Assembly (NCBI RefSeq): GCF_022489035.1
Contig: NZ_JAKVTV010000004.1
Coordinates: 186,001 to 250,000 of the forward strand
Source of the DNA: Christiangramia lutea
GTDB lineage: Bacteria; Bacteroidota; Bacteroidia; Flavobacteriales; Flavobacteriaceae
DNA: 64,000 nt
Direction: 5' to 3'
Part shown: in pieces, positions 42,771 to 51,359 of the stretch
How the letters are laid out: each line of letters starts with the position of its first letter
How positions within the stretch are numbered: position 1 is the first letter of the stretch
Made by a program: the position numbers and the translations under genes
The notes under the pieces: generated by a model
The model's database searches: none
Told to the model about the DNA's origin: nothing
What the model saw: the letters and a program-made list of their open reading frames with translations, nothing else

Positions 42771-43412
42771 TTATGATTTCCAGTTGGCAGGGTCTTCTCT
42801 CCATTTACGGAGTACTCCTGCTTCTTTAATGTTAATATAATTAGTCTTTTGAGCGGTTTCGATGAGATTTTCGTAATCGCTTAGCGTATGAAGCTCTATT
42901 TCCTGATTTTTAAAGTTCTCTACAGCTGTATCGAATCCATAAGTGAAGATGGCAAACATGCCTTTTACATTTGCACCTGCCTCTTTTAAAGCCTTAACAG
43001 CATTCAAACTACTGTTGCCTGTACTTATAAGATCTTCAATCACCACAACGGTCTGGCCTTCTTCAAGATTACCTTCTATCTGGTTCTGCCTTCCGTGTCC
43101 TTTTGGTTCAGGCCTAACATAGGCAAATGGCAGACTTAGATATTCTGCTACCAGCATACCAATTCCAATTGCTCCAGTGGCTACTGCTGCAATCACGTCG
43201 GGTTTTCCATACTTTTCTTCGATCTGTTTGGCAAAGTTCTCCCGAACATAGTTTCTAATCACCGGATAGGAAAGGATAATCCTGTTATCACAGTATATTG
43301 GAGACTTCCATCCGCTTGCCCAGGTAAAGGGTTGTTGCGGTTCTAATTTTATTGCCTTAATTTGCAACAAAAGCTCAGCAGTCTTTTTTGCTGTTTCTTT
43401 ATTCAAAATCAT
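42771..43412 (-). CDS. pyrE: orotate phosphoribosyltransferase
   Basis: A 213-residue enzyme that makes OMP from orotate and PRPP. It has the family start MILNKETAKKTAELLLQI, then PFTWASGWKSPIYCDNR and the PRPP-binding loop VVVIEDLISTGNSSLNAV. The longest frame (start 43493) would give 27 extra residues and run into the divergent NUDIX gene. The inner ATG is the conserved start and lies just downstream of a -7 box. It is co-transcribed with the SRPBCC gene. Confidence 0.95.
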   Translation of the reverse strand: MILNKETAKKTAELLLQIKAIKLEPQQPFTWASGWKSPIYCDNRIILSYPVIRNYVRENFAKQIEEKYGKPDVIAAVATGAIGIGMLVAEYLSLPFAYVRPEPKGHGRQNQIEGNLEEGQTVVVIEDLISTGNSSLNAVKALKEAGANVKGMFAIFTYGFDTAVENFKNQEIELHTLSDYENLIETAQKTNYINIKEAGVLRKWREDPANWKS

Positions 43413-43417
43413 AGCTG

Positions 43418-43425
43418 CAAATGTA
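43418..43425 (-). promoter_or_regulatory. -7 promoter element of pyrE overlapping the NUDIX start
   Basis: TACATTTG on the minus strand matches TAnnTTTG exactly, ending 6 bp before the pyrE ATG. The transcript would begin at or near the start codon. It overlaps the ATG of the divergent NUDIX gene. No good -33 box is seen at the right spacing. Confidence 0.45.
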
Positions 43426-44044
43426 TAAAGTTTTTGTGAATGATATTCCCATAATCGTTTCAACACAGAAAGAAATTGGGGAAAAATATACATCTTTCCC
43501 TTTAAAGACTGTTCGTCTAAAAAAAGTTGTTAGAAAAATCATGAAGGGGAAGTTATTATACGTGAACCTTTATCACCCGGATGAAACCAAGCTTTTAAAA
43601 CTTCTTTTGAAAAAAATGAAGGTTGTTAAGGCAGCAGGTGGAATGGTGGTTAATCAGAAAAAAGAAATTCTTTTTATTTACAGGAACCGTCGTTGGGATC
43701 TACCTAAGGGTAAGACTGAGAAAAAGGAAAGTATTCAGGATGCAGCGATAAGAGAGGTAGAAGAGGAAACGGGAGTAGAAGGCTTACAAATCACTAAATT
43801 CATTACCCGAACTTATCATGTTTTTAAGCGAAAAGGTAAACTTAGGTTGAAAGAGACCCACTGGTTCGAAATGTATACCGAATATGATGGCGAACTTATC
43901 CCAGAGCTGAGCGAAGGGATCAAAAAGGCTAAATGGAAGGATTTTGAAAAAAGCCGTAAAGCCCTTCAAAAATCCTACGCCAATATAAAAATGTTGTTTC
44001 CGGAGAAATATTTAGCGAGGAAGTCTGAAGATAGGGTAGCGTAA
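43421..44044 (+). CDS. NUDIX hydrolase
   Basis: A 207-residue protein. An N-terminal region specific to Bacteroidota (about 1-65, MYKVFVNDIPIIVST start) is followed by a NUDIX domain. The Nudix box GX5EX7REUXEEXGU is complete: GKTEKKESIQDAAIREVEEE followed by TGV. The substrate, some nucleoside diphosphate linked to another group, is not predictable. The ATG is 8 bp from the divergent pyrE start. Its end overlaps the M14 peptidase gene by 33 bp, tail to tail. Confidence 0.9.
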   Translation: MYKVFVNDIPIIVSTQKEIGEKYTSFPLKTVRLKKVVRKIMKGKLLYVNLYHPDETKLLKLLLKKMKVVKAAGGMVVNQKKEILFIYRNRRWDLPKGKTEKKESIQDAAIREVEEETGVEGLQITKFITRTYHVFKRKGKLRLKETHWFEMYTEYDGELIPELSEGIKKAKWKDFEKSRKALQKSYANIKMLFPEKYLARKSEDRVA

Positions 44045-45763
44045 GTGCGCCTCTTCATAATTCTCAGATCTTTTTTGTAGCCAGTCCAACTGTGCATACC
44101 AGTTATTTCTGAATTCAGAATCATTTCTCTTTTTCTTTTCAAACTCATTGCGAAGAGCTTCATTGCTATCCAGCATGTCTTTGGCGATATCCTCGAAAAC
44201 ATAAGGTGAAAAGCCTTCTTTTTGTTGTAACACTGTATCGAAGAAATTCCAGTTGAAGAAAGAATCTGTCGCCTCTGGTTCTAAAGTTTCAATCAAATAC
44301 CTTGCTCCATCCTGGAAAGTAGTGATTAGATAATCTCCTTTTCTGAATCTCACTTCCTCAGACGTTTTAGTAACAGTTGTTTCCTTATGCAGGTAATGAC
44401 CTTCGAAGGCAGTTTCTGAAGTTTCAAAATCATCTATTTTATAAACTTCTACGTTTATGATCGTGTCCCGTTCTAAAGCCTCCATTTTTATGTTGTTCAT
44501 CTTCAGGCGATCAATAACCTGCCACCATCCTTGAGGAACTATATAAGCTCTTGGAATATCAATTTCCTTGGTAACTGCAAAATTGTCATAATAATCTATT
44601 TCCTTAGTGAAGGTTTTCTCGCGGTCGTATTTCAATCTCTTCTGTCCCGTTACCTCGCTGTTCGTATTCGCTGCCTCGAATCCTTTAAAGTTTCGTTTCG
44701 ACGGATTTTCCTTATCTACCTCGAATTTCAAATTGTAGCTACGATCTGTTAGATATTTGCGGCGTGCCTGATTTCTGAGATCTTTGATAACAGTGCTTTC
44801 GGCATCGGTTATCTTGATCATAGATCTCATCAACTCGTAGGTTCCGCGCACTCTTTTATCGTATGGTTTCAGCATATGGGTTTCAACCATCATACCCAGG
44901 GTATTCCAAAGAGTGGTGTATCCCGTTGAGTATCTGGGTGAATCCATGAATTGAGTAAATCCTTTCTCAGGAACTTCATTAAATACATTTACATATGGAG
45001 TGATGTCCCAATCTTTTGCTTTTAAAGAGTCTTCCAGGGCTGGCATCATTTTCTTGTTCAGGTAACTTCCAAGATTGCCGCCCAATTTATCATGCTGAGT
45101 AAATAAGTGGGTTAGGGTATATTGATAATCTGCACCATTGCTTACGTGATTATCTATGAATACGTCTGGATTCAAGTAATGGAATATTTCGTAAAAAGTC
45201 TGGGCATTCTTTGTATCTGCCTTGATAAAATCTCTATTCAGGTCATAATTTCTAGCGTTTCCACGAAAACCGTATTCTTTGGGTCCATTTTGATTGGTTC
45301 TGCTGGTCGAATTCCTGTTTAATGCTCCACCAACATTATAAATCGGAATCGTGGCGATAATTGTATTTTTGGGAGAACTTATGGAATCTCCCGCCATGTC
45401 CCTGAAAAGCATCATCGTCGCGTCTATCCCATCACTTTCTCCGGGATGTATACCGTTGTTGATGAGCATGAAACTATGAGATTTTCGTAATTTTTCCAGG
45501 TCCTGTTCTCCAGAACTATTGTAAATAGCCAGATGTAGAGGTAGACCGCTGTCTGTTTCTCCAAATTCCTGAAGAGTTATACTTGGATAGGCATCAGCAA
45601 GATTTTCATAGAATTTTATGACCTCTGCGTAAGTGCTAGTTTCGGTACCTCCAGATTTTTCGAATCTAGTTTCGAAATCATAATCTTTAATAAGTCTGTA
45701 TTTTGAGAAATCACAGGATGTAAGGCTGATCATTATCCCCAATACCAACCATAATTTTTTCAT
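44012..45763 (-). CDS. M14 family zinc carboxypeptidase, lipoprotein
   Basis: A 583-residue peptidase. The signal peptide with lipobox LTSC gives lipidated Cys17. The M14 zinc motif HPGESDG is followed by the second His in FIDNHVSNGADYQ. Conserved parts GNARNYDLNRDF and GMMVETHMLKPYDKRV also fit. The C-terminal 300 residues form a beta-rich accessory region. It probably trims peptides at the outer membrane. It ends convergently with the NUDIX gene. Confidence 0.9.
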   Translation of the reverse strand: MKKLWLVLGIMISLTSCDFSKYRLIKDYDFETRFEKSGGTETSTYAEVIKFYENLADAYPSITLQEFGETDSGLPLHLAIYNSSGEQDLEKLRKSHSFMLINNGIHPGESDGIDATMMLFRDMAGDSISSPKNTIIATIPIYNVGGALNRNSTSRTNQNGPKEYGFRGNARNYDLNRDFIKADTKNAQTFYEIFHYLNPDVFIDNHVSNGADYQYTLTHLFTQHDKLGGNLGSYLNKKMMPALEDSLKAKDWDITPYVNVFNEVPEKGFTQFMDSPRYSTGYTTLWNTLGMMVETHMLKPYDKRVRGTYELMRSMIKITDAESTVIKDLRNQARRKYLTDRSYNLKFEVDKENPSKRNFKGFEAANTNSEVTGQKRLKYDREKTFTKEIDYYDNFAVTKEIDIPRAYIVPQGWWQVIDRLKMNNIKMEALERDTIINVEVYKIDDFETSETAFEGHYLHKETTVTKTSEEVRFRKGDYLITTFQDGARYLIETLEPEATDSFFNWNFFDTVLQQKEGFSPYVFEDIAKDMLDSNEALRNEFEKKKRNDSEFRNNWYAQLDWLQKRSENYEEAHLRYPIFRLPR

Positions 45764-45906
45764 CTGGTTCTGTTTATTATGTTTTTTGTCAGATGCAATT
45801 CGCCAATTTAAACGAAAGGCTCATTTCATAATTTTTCCTAAAAAATATAGCGGTAAACTTAATTAAAAACTCAGAGAGTAGCTAAAAAACCGGCTGTTTC
45901 TGTGCA

Positions 45907-45996
45907 ATGAACCTTTCTGTTAAAGTATATCTAATCTTATTTATATCTTTTTTCTTATCCCTTTTTACCGCTATTTTTATAAAAAATGCCAAATGA
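45907..45996 (+). CDS. possible 29-residue hydrophobic membrane peptide
   Basis: The small ORF begins MNLSVKVYLILFISFFLSLF and ends TAIFIKNAK. It has one hydrophobic helix flanked by Lys residues. Its stop TGA overlaps the ATG of the next gene (ATGA), which is a common sign of coupled translation. No family is recognised, and an ORF this short can arise by chance, so confidence is low. Confidence 0.3.
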   Translation: MNLSVKVYLILFISFFLSLFTAIFIKNAK

Positions 45997-47267
45997 AAAG
46001 GACTATAGCGATGCTTCTGTTTTCTGGGATTGTCTACGGGCAGGCCAATGAAAACTTGAGTGAAGAAAAGAAAAATGAACTTGCACAAGGAGGACCAGAT
46101 TATGCCGAAACAGCATTAGGGAAAATTGAACTACCCGCCCCATTTGCTTCAGAATCTGTTAGAAAAGAAAGTAAGATTGTGGCCTGGCTAGAGGGTGAAA
46201 TGCCCAAAGCACCTGCTGGATTTAAAGTATCTGTATTTGCAGATGGACTTGATCATCCACGGTGGACCTATGTGGCCCCTAATAATGATATTTTCGTGGT
46301 AGAATCTGATGACGCTAAAAAAAGCGCCAATAAGATAACCATGTTTAGAGATAAAGATCAGGATGGAGTACCAGACGAAAAGTTTTCTTTTCTGAAAAAT
46401 CTTAATCAGCCATTTGGTATGCTTATACTAGGTGATTATTTCTATGTTGCTAATGTGGATGCCTTAATAAGATTTCCATATAAAGAAGGTCAAAATACAA
46501 TTGAAGGAAAACCTGAAAAAGTTATAGACTTACCTGCTGGTGGATACAATCATCACTGGACCAGGAATATTTTAGCTGGGCCAAATGAAGAGAAAATCTA
46601 TATTACAGTAGGAAGTTCAAGCAATGTTGGAGAACATGGAATGGAAAAAGAAGAAAGAAGAGCCAATATTATTGAAATAAATCCTGACGGAACCGGGGAA
46701 AAGATCTATGCCGCAGGGCTTAGAAATCCTGTAGGAATAGACTGGAATCCAGTTACTGGCGAATTATGGACCGCCGTGAATGAACGCGATAAGATTGGAA
46801 ACAACCTTGTACCAGATTATGTAACCAGTGTAAAAGAAGGCGGATGGTATGGGTGGCCTTATTCTTATTTTGGGGATATCAAAGATCCAAGATGGGCTTC
46901 AGACCCACACAACGAAATGGCTGAAAAGGCAATAGTTCCGGATGTTGCAGTTGGTGCTCATACAGCTTCCTTAGGATTAAAGTTTTATACGCATAAATCT
47001 TTCCCGGAAAAATATCATAACGGCGCTTTTGTAGGTCAGCATGGCTCGTGGAACCGGGCTGAATTTGCAGGCTATAAAGTATTATTTATACCTTTCGATG
47101 AAAATGGTGATCCGCAGGAACCTGAAGATTTCCTTACTGGATTTATTGCCGATGATGACGCCAGTCAGGTTTATGGTAGGCCGGTAGGAGTGACCACCCT
47201 TTCTGACGGTTCCCTGCTAGTAAATGATGATGATGGTAATGTCATCTGGAGAATCTCTGCTGAATAA
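45993..47267 (+). CDS. PQQ-dependent sugar dehydrogenase-like protein (L-sorbosone dehydrogenase family)
   Basis: A 424-residue, six-bladed beta-propeller-type protein with a signal peptide (cleavage near VYGQA). Conserved parts are FADGLDHPRWTYVAPNNDIF, NHHWTRNILAGPNEEKIYIT, YAAGLRNPVGIDWNPVTGEL and GQHGSWNRAEFAGYKVLF. The last of these is a strong signature of the soluble glucose/sorbosone dehydrogenase group. The mature enzyme would be periplasmic and would need PQQ. No PQQ biosynthesis genes are seen. The TonB receptor gene starts inside its last codons. Confidence 0.88.
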   Translation: MKRTIAMLLFSGIVYGQANENLSEEKKNELAQGGPDYAETALGKIELPAPFASESVRKESKIVAWLEGEMPKAPAGFKVSVFADGLDHPRWTYVAPNNDIFVVESDDAKKSANKITMFRDKDQDGVPDEKFSFLKNLNQPFGMLILGDYFYVANVDALIRFPYKEGQNTIEGKPEKVIDLPAGGYNHHWTRNILAGPNEEKIYITVGSSSNVGEHGMEKEERRANIIEINPDGTGEKIYAAGLRNPVGIDWNPVTGELWTAVNERDKIGNNLVPDYVTSVKEGGWYGWPYSYFGDIKDPRWASDPHNEMAEKAIVPDVAVGAHTASLGLKFYTHKSFPEKYHNGAFVGQHGSWNRAEFAGYKVLFIPFDENGDPQEPEDFLTGFIADDDASQVYGRPVGVTTLSDGSLLVNDDDGNVIWRISAE

Positions 47268-49563
47268 GATCAATTTGAAGATAAAAATTTGCTTACTTCT
47301 GCTTTTAACTTTTAATGGGATTGCTAAATCTCAGGTTATTAGCGGAAGTGTTACCGATATAGATTCTGGTAATTCCCTGGAAAATGTAACCGTTCGTAAT
47401 ATAAAATCAGGAGAAACTCAGATCACTAATGAATTGGGGACTTTTAAATTTGAAAAGGTTGATTTCCCGGCTAAATTTCAATTCTCTCTTCGGGGTTATT
47501 CAGATTCAATAATTGAATTTAATAGTGAGCAGGACTCGGTAAAAGTTTTTCTGAAAAAGGAAATTGATCAACTTTCAGAGGTTTTGTTACGCAGTTCAAA
47601 TATTCCGAATGAGCTGAGAAAAACACCTGCCTCGGTAAGCTTAATTTCCGAAAATGATCTTAAACGCACAGATAATTTTAATCTTGTTCAGAATTTCAAT
47701 TATGTGCCTGGAGTTTTTGTGAGTCAGGGCGCTTTGAATACTAATAAGATCAATATTCGTGGAATTGGGGCCAGGTCACAATATTCCACTAACCGAATAA
47801 AAGCTTATATAAATGGTATCCCTTTAACCACTGCTGAGGGCGAATTGACTTTAGATGATTTTGATTCAGATTACCTGGATAGGGTCGAAATTTTTAAAGG
47901 ACCGGTTTCTTCCAGTTTTGGTGCCGGCCTGGGTGGAGCTATTAATTTCTACACAAAACAAAATCGATCAGATCAAAGATCGGTAAATGCTGAATTTTCT
48001 TACGGAAGTTTTAATACTCGTAAGACCATGGCAAATATTACTTATTCAAAAGACAGTTTAGATATTTCCCTTAACTATAATCAGTTGCATAGCGACGGAT
48101 TCAGACAGAATGGAGAGTATGATCGTATTTCATTTCTGGGTTCTGGAAGTCTCATTAATAATTCTGGAAACCGATGGAATTTCTTTTATAACTATACCAA
48201 TCTCAAAGCCTATATTCCAAGTTCATTAAATGAAGAAGATTTTAGGAATGATCCTGAAAAAGCGGCATTTACCTGGTACGAGGCCGCCGGATATGAGTCT
48301 TACGATAAAAACATAATAGGTGTTTCATACGAGCATAATTTTTCCAGAAAATTTATAAATCAAACCTCGGTTTTTTACAACTCGAGGGATGGTTACGAGC
48401 CGAGACCTTTTAATATCCTGGATGAAGAAAGCAATTCAGTTGGTATTCGCACTAAATTCAATTATCAGTCTACTGTTTTTAGTAGAGTTTCGGAATTTAG
48501 CATTGGAGCGGAAACTATGTATGAATTTTATGAAACCGGAACTTTCGAAAATCTCTATGAAAATGCTTTAGAAAGGCAGAGTGTTCAGGGTGGTCGATTA
48601 AGCTTAAATGAGCAAAAACGAAAATACATTAACTTATTTGCTCAAATGAATATGGAGCTTAGCTCTAAGTTATCATTCGAAGCCGGGCTTAACTTTAATT
48701 CTACAGCTTACGATTTGGAAGATAAATTTAACGAGGAAGAATTGAATCAGTCTGGAGAATACAGCTTCGATCCTATATTTTCACCCAGGATTGGTTTAAG
48801 TTACGAGGCATTTGAAGACAAGAACTTTTATGTTTCGGCTAGCCACGGTTTTTCCACACCTACCGTAGCTGAAACTTTAACCCCGGAAGGTTTAATTAAT
48901 ACCGATCTTAAAACTGAAACCGGTTGGAATTATGAAATTGGTTTTAAAGGGAACTGGTTGAATAACCGGCTGTATACCGAGCTAAATCTGTATTCCATCC
49001 AGATAAGGAATTTACTTGTAGCCAGAAGGATAGGACAAGATCAATACGTAGGGGTGAATGCGGGAAAAGCAGATCACAACGGGATCGAATTTACTTCAAC
49101 TTTCCAGGCAAAATTAAATTCTGATGTCAACCTCAAATTCTTTCTGAATTCTAATTTCAACTTTTTTACATTTGATCGTTTTGTTGATCTCGGAGAGAAT
49201 TATTCAGGAAATACCATTCCCGGAGTGCCCGAATATATGGTTTCACCGGGAACAGAACTTTCTGTGAATGATTTTTCAGCTAATCTTAATTTCCAGGCCT
49301 TTGGAAGAATGGCACTGAATGATGGGAATTCTGGATATACAGATCCTTATCAATTATTGAATCTAAAATTGAATTATGATTGGGAGCTTGGTAGGAGAAT
49401 AGGGGTTAGGTTCAATTTCGGGATCAATAATATTTTTGATGAAGCCTATGCTGCAAGTATTGTAACTAACGCAGTAGGTTTTGGAGGTTCAGCTCCACGT
49501 TATTATTATCCGGGAAATCCAAGAAATTTCTTCGGTGGAATATCTTTTGATCTCAATTTATAG
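47239..49563 (+). CDS. TonB-dependent outer membrane receptor (candidate PQQ importer)
   Basis: About 774 residues. It has a signal peptide (cleavage near AKSQV), a CarboxypepD_reg domain (about 40-115) and a plug domain (about 120-230). The beta barrel runs to the C-terminus and ends with a Phe-rich strand. The plug contains INIRGIGARSQYSTNRIKAY and INGIPLTTAEG. This resembles the E. coli YncD/PqqU plug (RGFGSRSTYGVRGLRIYVDG), the known PQQ receptor (comparison from memory). The gene overlaps the upstream sugar dehydrogenase by about 29 bp. The start is uncertain: a run of ATG codons begins at 47224. Confidence 0.85.
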   Translation: MSSGESLLNKINLKIKICLLLLLTFNGIAKSQVISGSVTDIDSGNSLENVTVRNIKSGETQITNELGTFKFEKVDFPAKFQFSLRGYSDSIIEFNSEQDSVKVFLKKEIDQLSEVLLRSSNIPNELRKTPASVSLISENDLKRTDNFNLVQNFNYVPGVFVSQGALNTNKINIRGIGARSQYSTNRIKAYINGIPLTTAEGELTLDDFDSDYLDRVEIFKGPVSSSFGAGLGGAINFYTKQNRSDQRSVNAEFSYGSFNTRKTMANITYSKDSLDISLNYNQLHSDGFRQNGEYDRISFLGSGSLINNSGNRWNFFYNYTNLKAYIPSSLNEEDFRNDPEKAAFTWYEAAGYESYDKNIIGVSYEHNFSRKFINQTSVFYNSRDGYEPRPFNILDEESNSVGIRTKFNYQSTVFSRVSEFSIGAETMYEFYETGTFENLYENALERQSVQGGRLSLNEQKRKYINLFAQMNMELSSKLSFEAGLNFNSTAYDLEDKFNEEELNQSGEYSFDPIFSPRIGLSYEAFEDKNFYVSASHGFSTPTVAETLTPEGLINTDLKTETGWNYEIGFKGNWLNNRLYTELNLYSIQIRNLLVARRIGQDQYVGVNAGKADHNGIEFTSTFQAKLNSDVNLKFFLNSNFNFFTFDRFVDLGENYSGNTIPGVPEYMVSPGTELSVNDFSANLNFQAFGRMALNDGNSGYTDPYQLLNLKLNYDWELGRRIGVRFNFGINNIFDEAYAASIVTNAVGFGGSAPRYYYPGNPRNFFGGISFDLNL

Positions 49564-49574
49564 TTCATTCCCAT

Positions 49575-49690
49575 TGAAATGCAAAATCTTGAGAGATGCT
49601 GAATCAAGTTCAGCATGACTACGACAATATCGTTACCCTGAATTTATTTAACTTCGTTGAATCTTCGATTTCAGGGTCTATTTCTGTAAA
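49575..49690. repeat. intergenic palindromic repeat, copy 1
   Basis: Contains two hairpins: TGCTGAA (49597-49603) with TTCAGCA (49609-49615), and ACCCTGAA (49635-49642) with TTCAGGGT (49670-49677). It is a degenerate member of the CTGAA/TTCAG type repeat also found at 53903 and 59614. It lies between the TonB receptor and coaD, in a 211-bp gap. Confidence 0.6.
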
Positions 49691-49774
49691 CAAAATGTCA
49701 ATTATAAATTAATGAAAATTAAAAATTTAGGGCAAAGCAATTTTTTAAATTCATTGCAGAATGAGATTGAAAGC

Positions 49775-50230
49775 CTACTTTTTCCTGACAACATCTGGAA
49801 CCATAAATTCATAATCTCCTCCGTGACGCATCACATCTCGAACAACGGTTGAAGAAATATGGGATTTTCCGGAACTTGAGAGGAGGAAGATACTTTCAAT
49901 ACCAGACATCTTATAATTGGTCTGTCCAATGGCCTTTTCAAACTCAAGATCCTGCCCGTTTCTTAATCCGCGAAGAATAAAACCTGCATCTTTAGATTTG
50001 CAATAATCTACCGTAAGTCCTTTGTAGGTTTCAACAGTTATTTTTGGTTCATTTTTGTAAGTTTCTTTGAGAAAATGTACCCGCTCCTCCAGGCTGAACA
50101 TATATTTTTTACTGGAATTGGTGCCAATGGCGAGGATGATCTCGTCAAATAATGGCAAAGCCCGGTCAATAATATCGGTATGTCCTAAAGTAAGCGGATC
50201 GAATGATCCGGGAAAAACTGCTTTTTTCAT
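49775..50230 (-). CDS. coaD: phosphopantetheine adenylyltransferase
   Basis: A 151-residue nucleotidyltransferase. It has the (H/T)xGH motif in FPGSFDPLTLGHTDII, a GLRNGQDLEFE segment, and the ISSTVVRD (ISSTxxR) motif near the C-terminus. It adds AMP to 4'-phosphopantetheine in coenzyme A synthesis. Length is normal. It lies 47 bp downstream of ddl on the same strand. Confidence 0.95.
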   Translation of the reverse strand: MKKAVFPGSFDPLTLGHTDIIDRALPLFDEIILAIGTNSSKKYMFSLEERVHFLKETYKNEPKITVETYKGLTVDYCKSKDAGFILRGLRNGQDLEFEKAIGQTNYKMSGIESIFLLSSSGKSHISSTVVRDVMRHGGDYEFMVPDVVRKK

Positions 50231-50277
50231 CAGGCGGTTTTTGGTCGTTTATGAATGTAAAAGATACTTAGAAATTA

Positions 50278-51258
50278 TTACTTCTGGTGAAGGGCAGCTT
50301 CAATAGCACTTCCGAATAGATCTTTTAAGCTGATTCCGGCTTTTTCCGCCTGTTGAGGTAAAATACTGGCCTGACTAATTCCCGGGGTTGTGTTCATCTC
50401 GATAAAATGCGGCTCCCCATCGTGAAAGATGAATTCAGATCGCGTAAAACCTTTCATCTTTAATTTTTTATAGATCATTATCGCGATATCCTGAACTGTT
50501 TTAGTGTCTTCTTCAGAAATTCTTGCCGGAGTGATCTCCTGTGATTTCCCGAGATATTTGGCTTCATAATCGAAGAATTCTCCATCAGGAATAATTTCAG
50601 TAACCGGCAATGCCATCACTTCTCCTTTATAGGTGATCACACCCACTGAAACTTCAGTTCCATCAAGGAAAGATTCAATAATGGCCTCGTTATCTTCTGT
50701 AAAGGCTGTCTTCACGGCATCGATAATTTCATCTTCAGTCTTCACTTTGGTTACTCCAAAACTGCTTCCTGCCCGGTTTGCTTTTACAAAGCAAGGCAAT
50801 CCCACTTTATTCACAATTTCAGTGGTATCAATTTCATCTTCTTTATTCAGGAAATAATTTGTTGCAGCTTTCACGCCATAAGGCTGTAAAACACTAATTA
50901 GGTCTCGCTTATTAAAGGTTAAGGCAGATTGATAATAATCGCAGCTGGTCTGCGGAATACCAATTAATTCCAGGTAAGCCTGCAAAAGTCCATTTTCGCC
51001 GGGAGTACCGTGAATAGTATTGAAAACACAATCGAATTTAATTACTTTATCATTGAATTTGACTGTAAAATTGCTCTTGTTAATAGGGTAGGGAGTATCA
51101 TCTTCTGCCACTACAAACCATTCACCTTTTAAAATATGAACACGGTATGGTTCATAGCGATCACGGTCAAGGTGTTTATATACGATATTTCCGCTGTTAA
51201 TGGAAATGCGGTATTCGCTGGAATACCCGCCCATGGCAATGGCAATTTTTTTCTTCAT
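50278..51258 (-). CDS. ddl: D-alanine--D-alanine ligase
   Basis: A 326-residue ATP-grasp ligase. It starts MKKKIAIAMGGYSSEYRIS (glycine-rich loop), with the ATP-grasp region NRAGSSFGVTKVKTEDE and the C-terminal EMNTTPGISQAS. It joins two D-Ala for peptidoglycan. A longer frame begins with a TTG two codons upstream, but the ATG complementary to 51256-51258 is preferred. A good promoter lies 30 bp upstream. Confidence 0.95.
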   Translation of the reverse strand: MKKKIAIAMGGYSSEYRISINSGNIVYKHLDRDRYEPYRVHILKGEWFVVAEDDTPYPINKSNFTVKFNDKVIKFDCVFNTIHGTPGENGLLQAYLELIGIPQTSCDYYQSALTFNKRDLISVLQPYGVKAATNYFLNKEDEIDTTEIVNKVGLPCFVKANRAGSSFGVTKVKTEDEIIDAVKTAFTEDNEAIIESFLDGTEVSVGVITYKGEVMALPVTEIIPDGEFFDYEAKYLGKSQEITPARISEEDTKTVQDIAIMIYKKLKMKGFTRSEFIFHDGEPHFIEMNTTPGISQASILPQQAEKAGISLKDLFGSAIEAALHQK

Positions 51259-51288
51259 ATTCAATATATCCGGTTAGATGTCGTTAAA

Positions 51289-51320
51289 CAAAAATATCAC
51301 TTAAAAGGGCAGTCACCAAA
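51289..51320 (-). promoter_or_regulatory. promoter of ddl
   Basis: On the minus strand, the -33 box TTTG (complement of 51317-51320) and the -7 box TATTTTTG (51289-51296) are separated by 20 bp. The predicted start is near 51283, about 25 nt before the gene. Confidence 0.65.
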
Positions 51321-51334
51321 ACCAATGGGTTTTA

Positions 51335-51342
51335 TATCTTTG
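51335..51342 (+). promoter_or_regulatory. -7 promoter element of the PASTA gene
   Basis: TATCTTTG fits TAnnTTTG, 17 bp before the ATG at 51360. It has no obvious -33 box. It stands back to back with the ddl promoter, leaving a very short divergent control region. Confidence 0.5.
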
Positions 51343-51359
51343 CCCATTATTTATAAACT

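Noticed and set aside
43413-43493. 27 extra residues on pyrE
   Set aside because: The extended frame overlaps the divergent NUDIX gene start, and the conserved PyrE start is the inner ATG.
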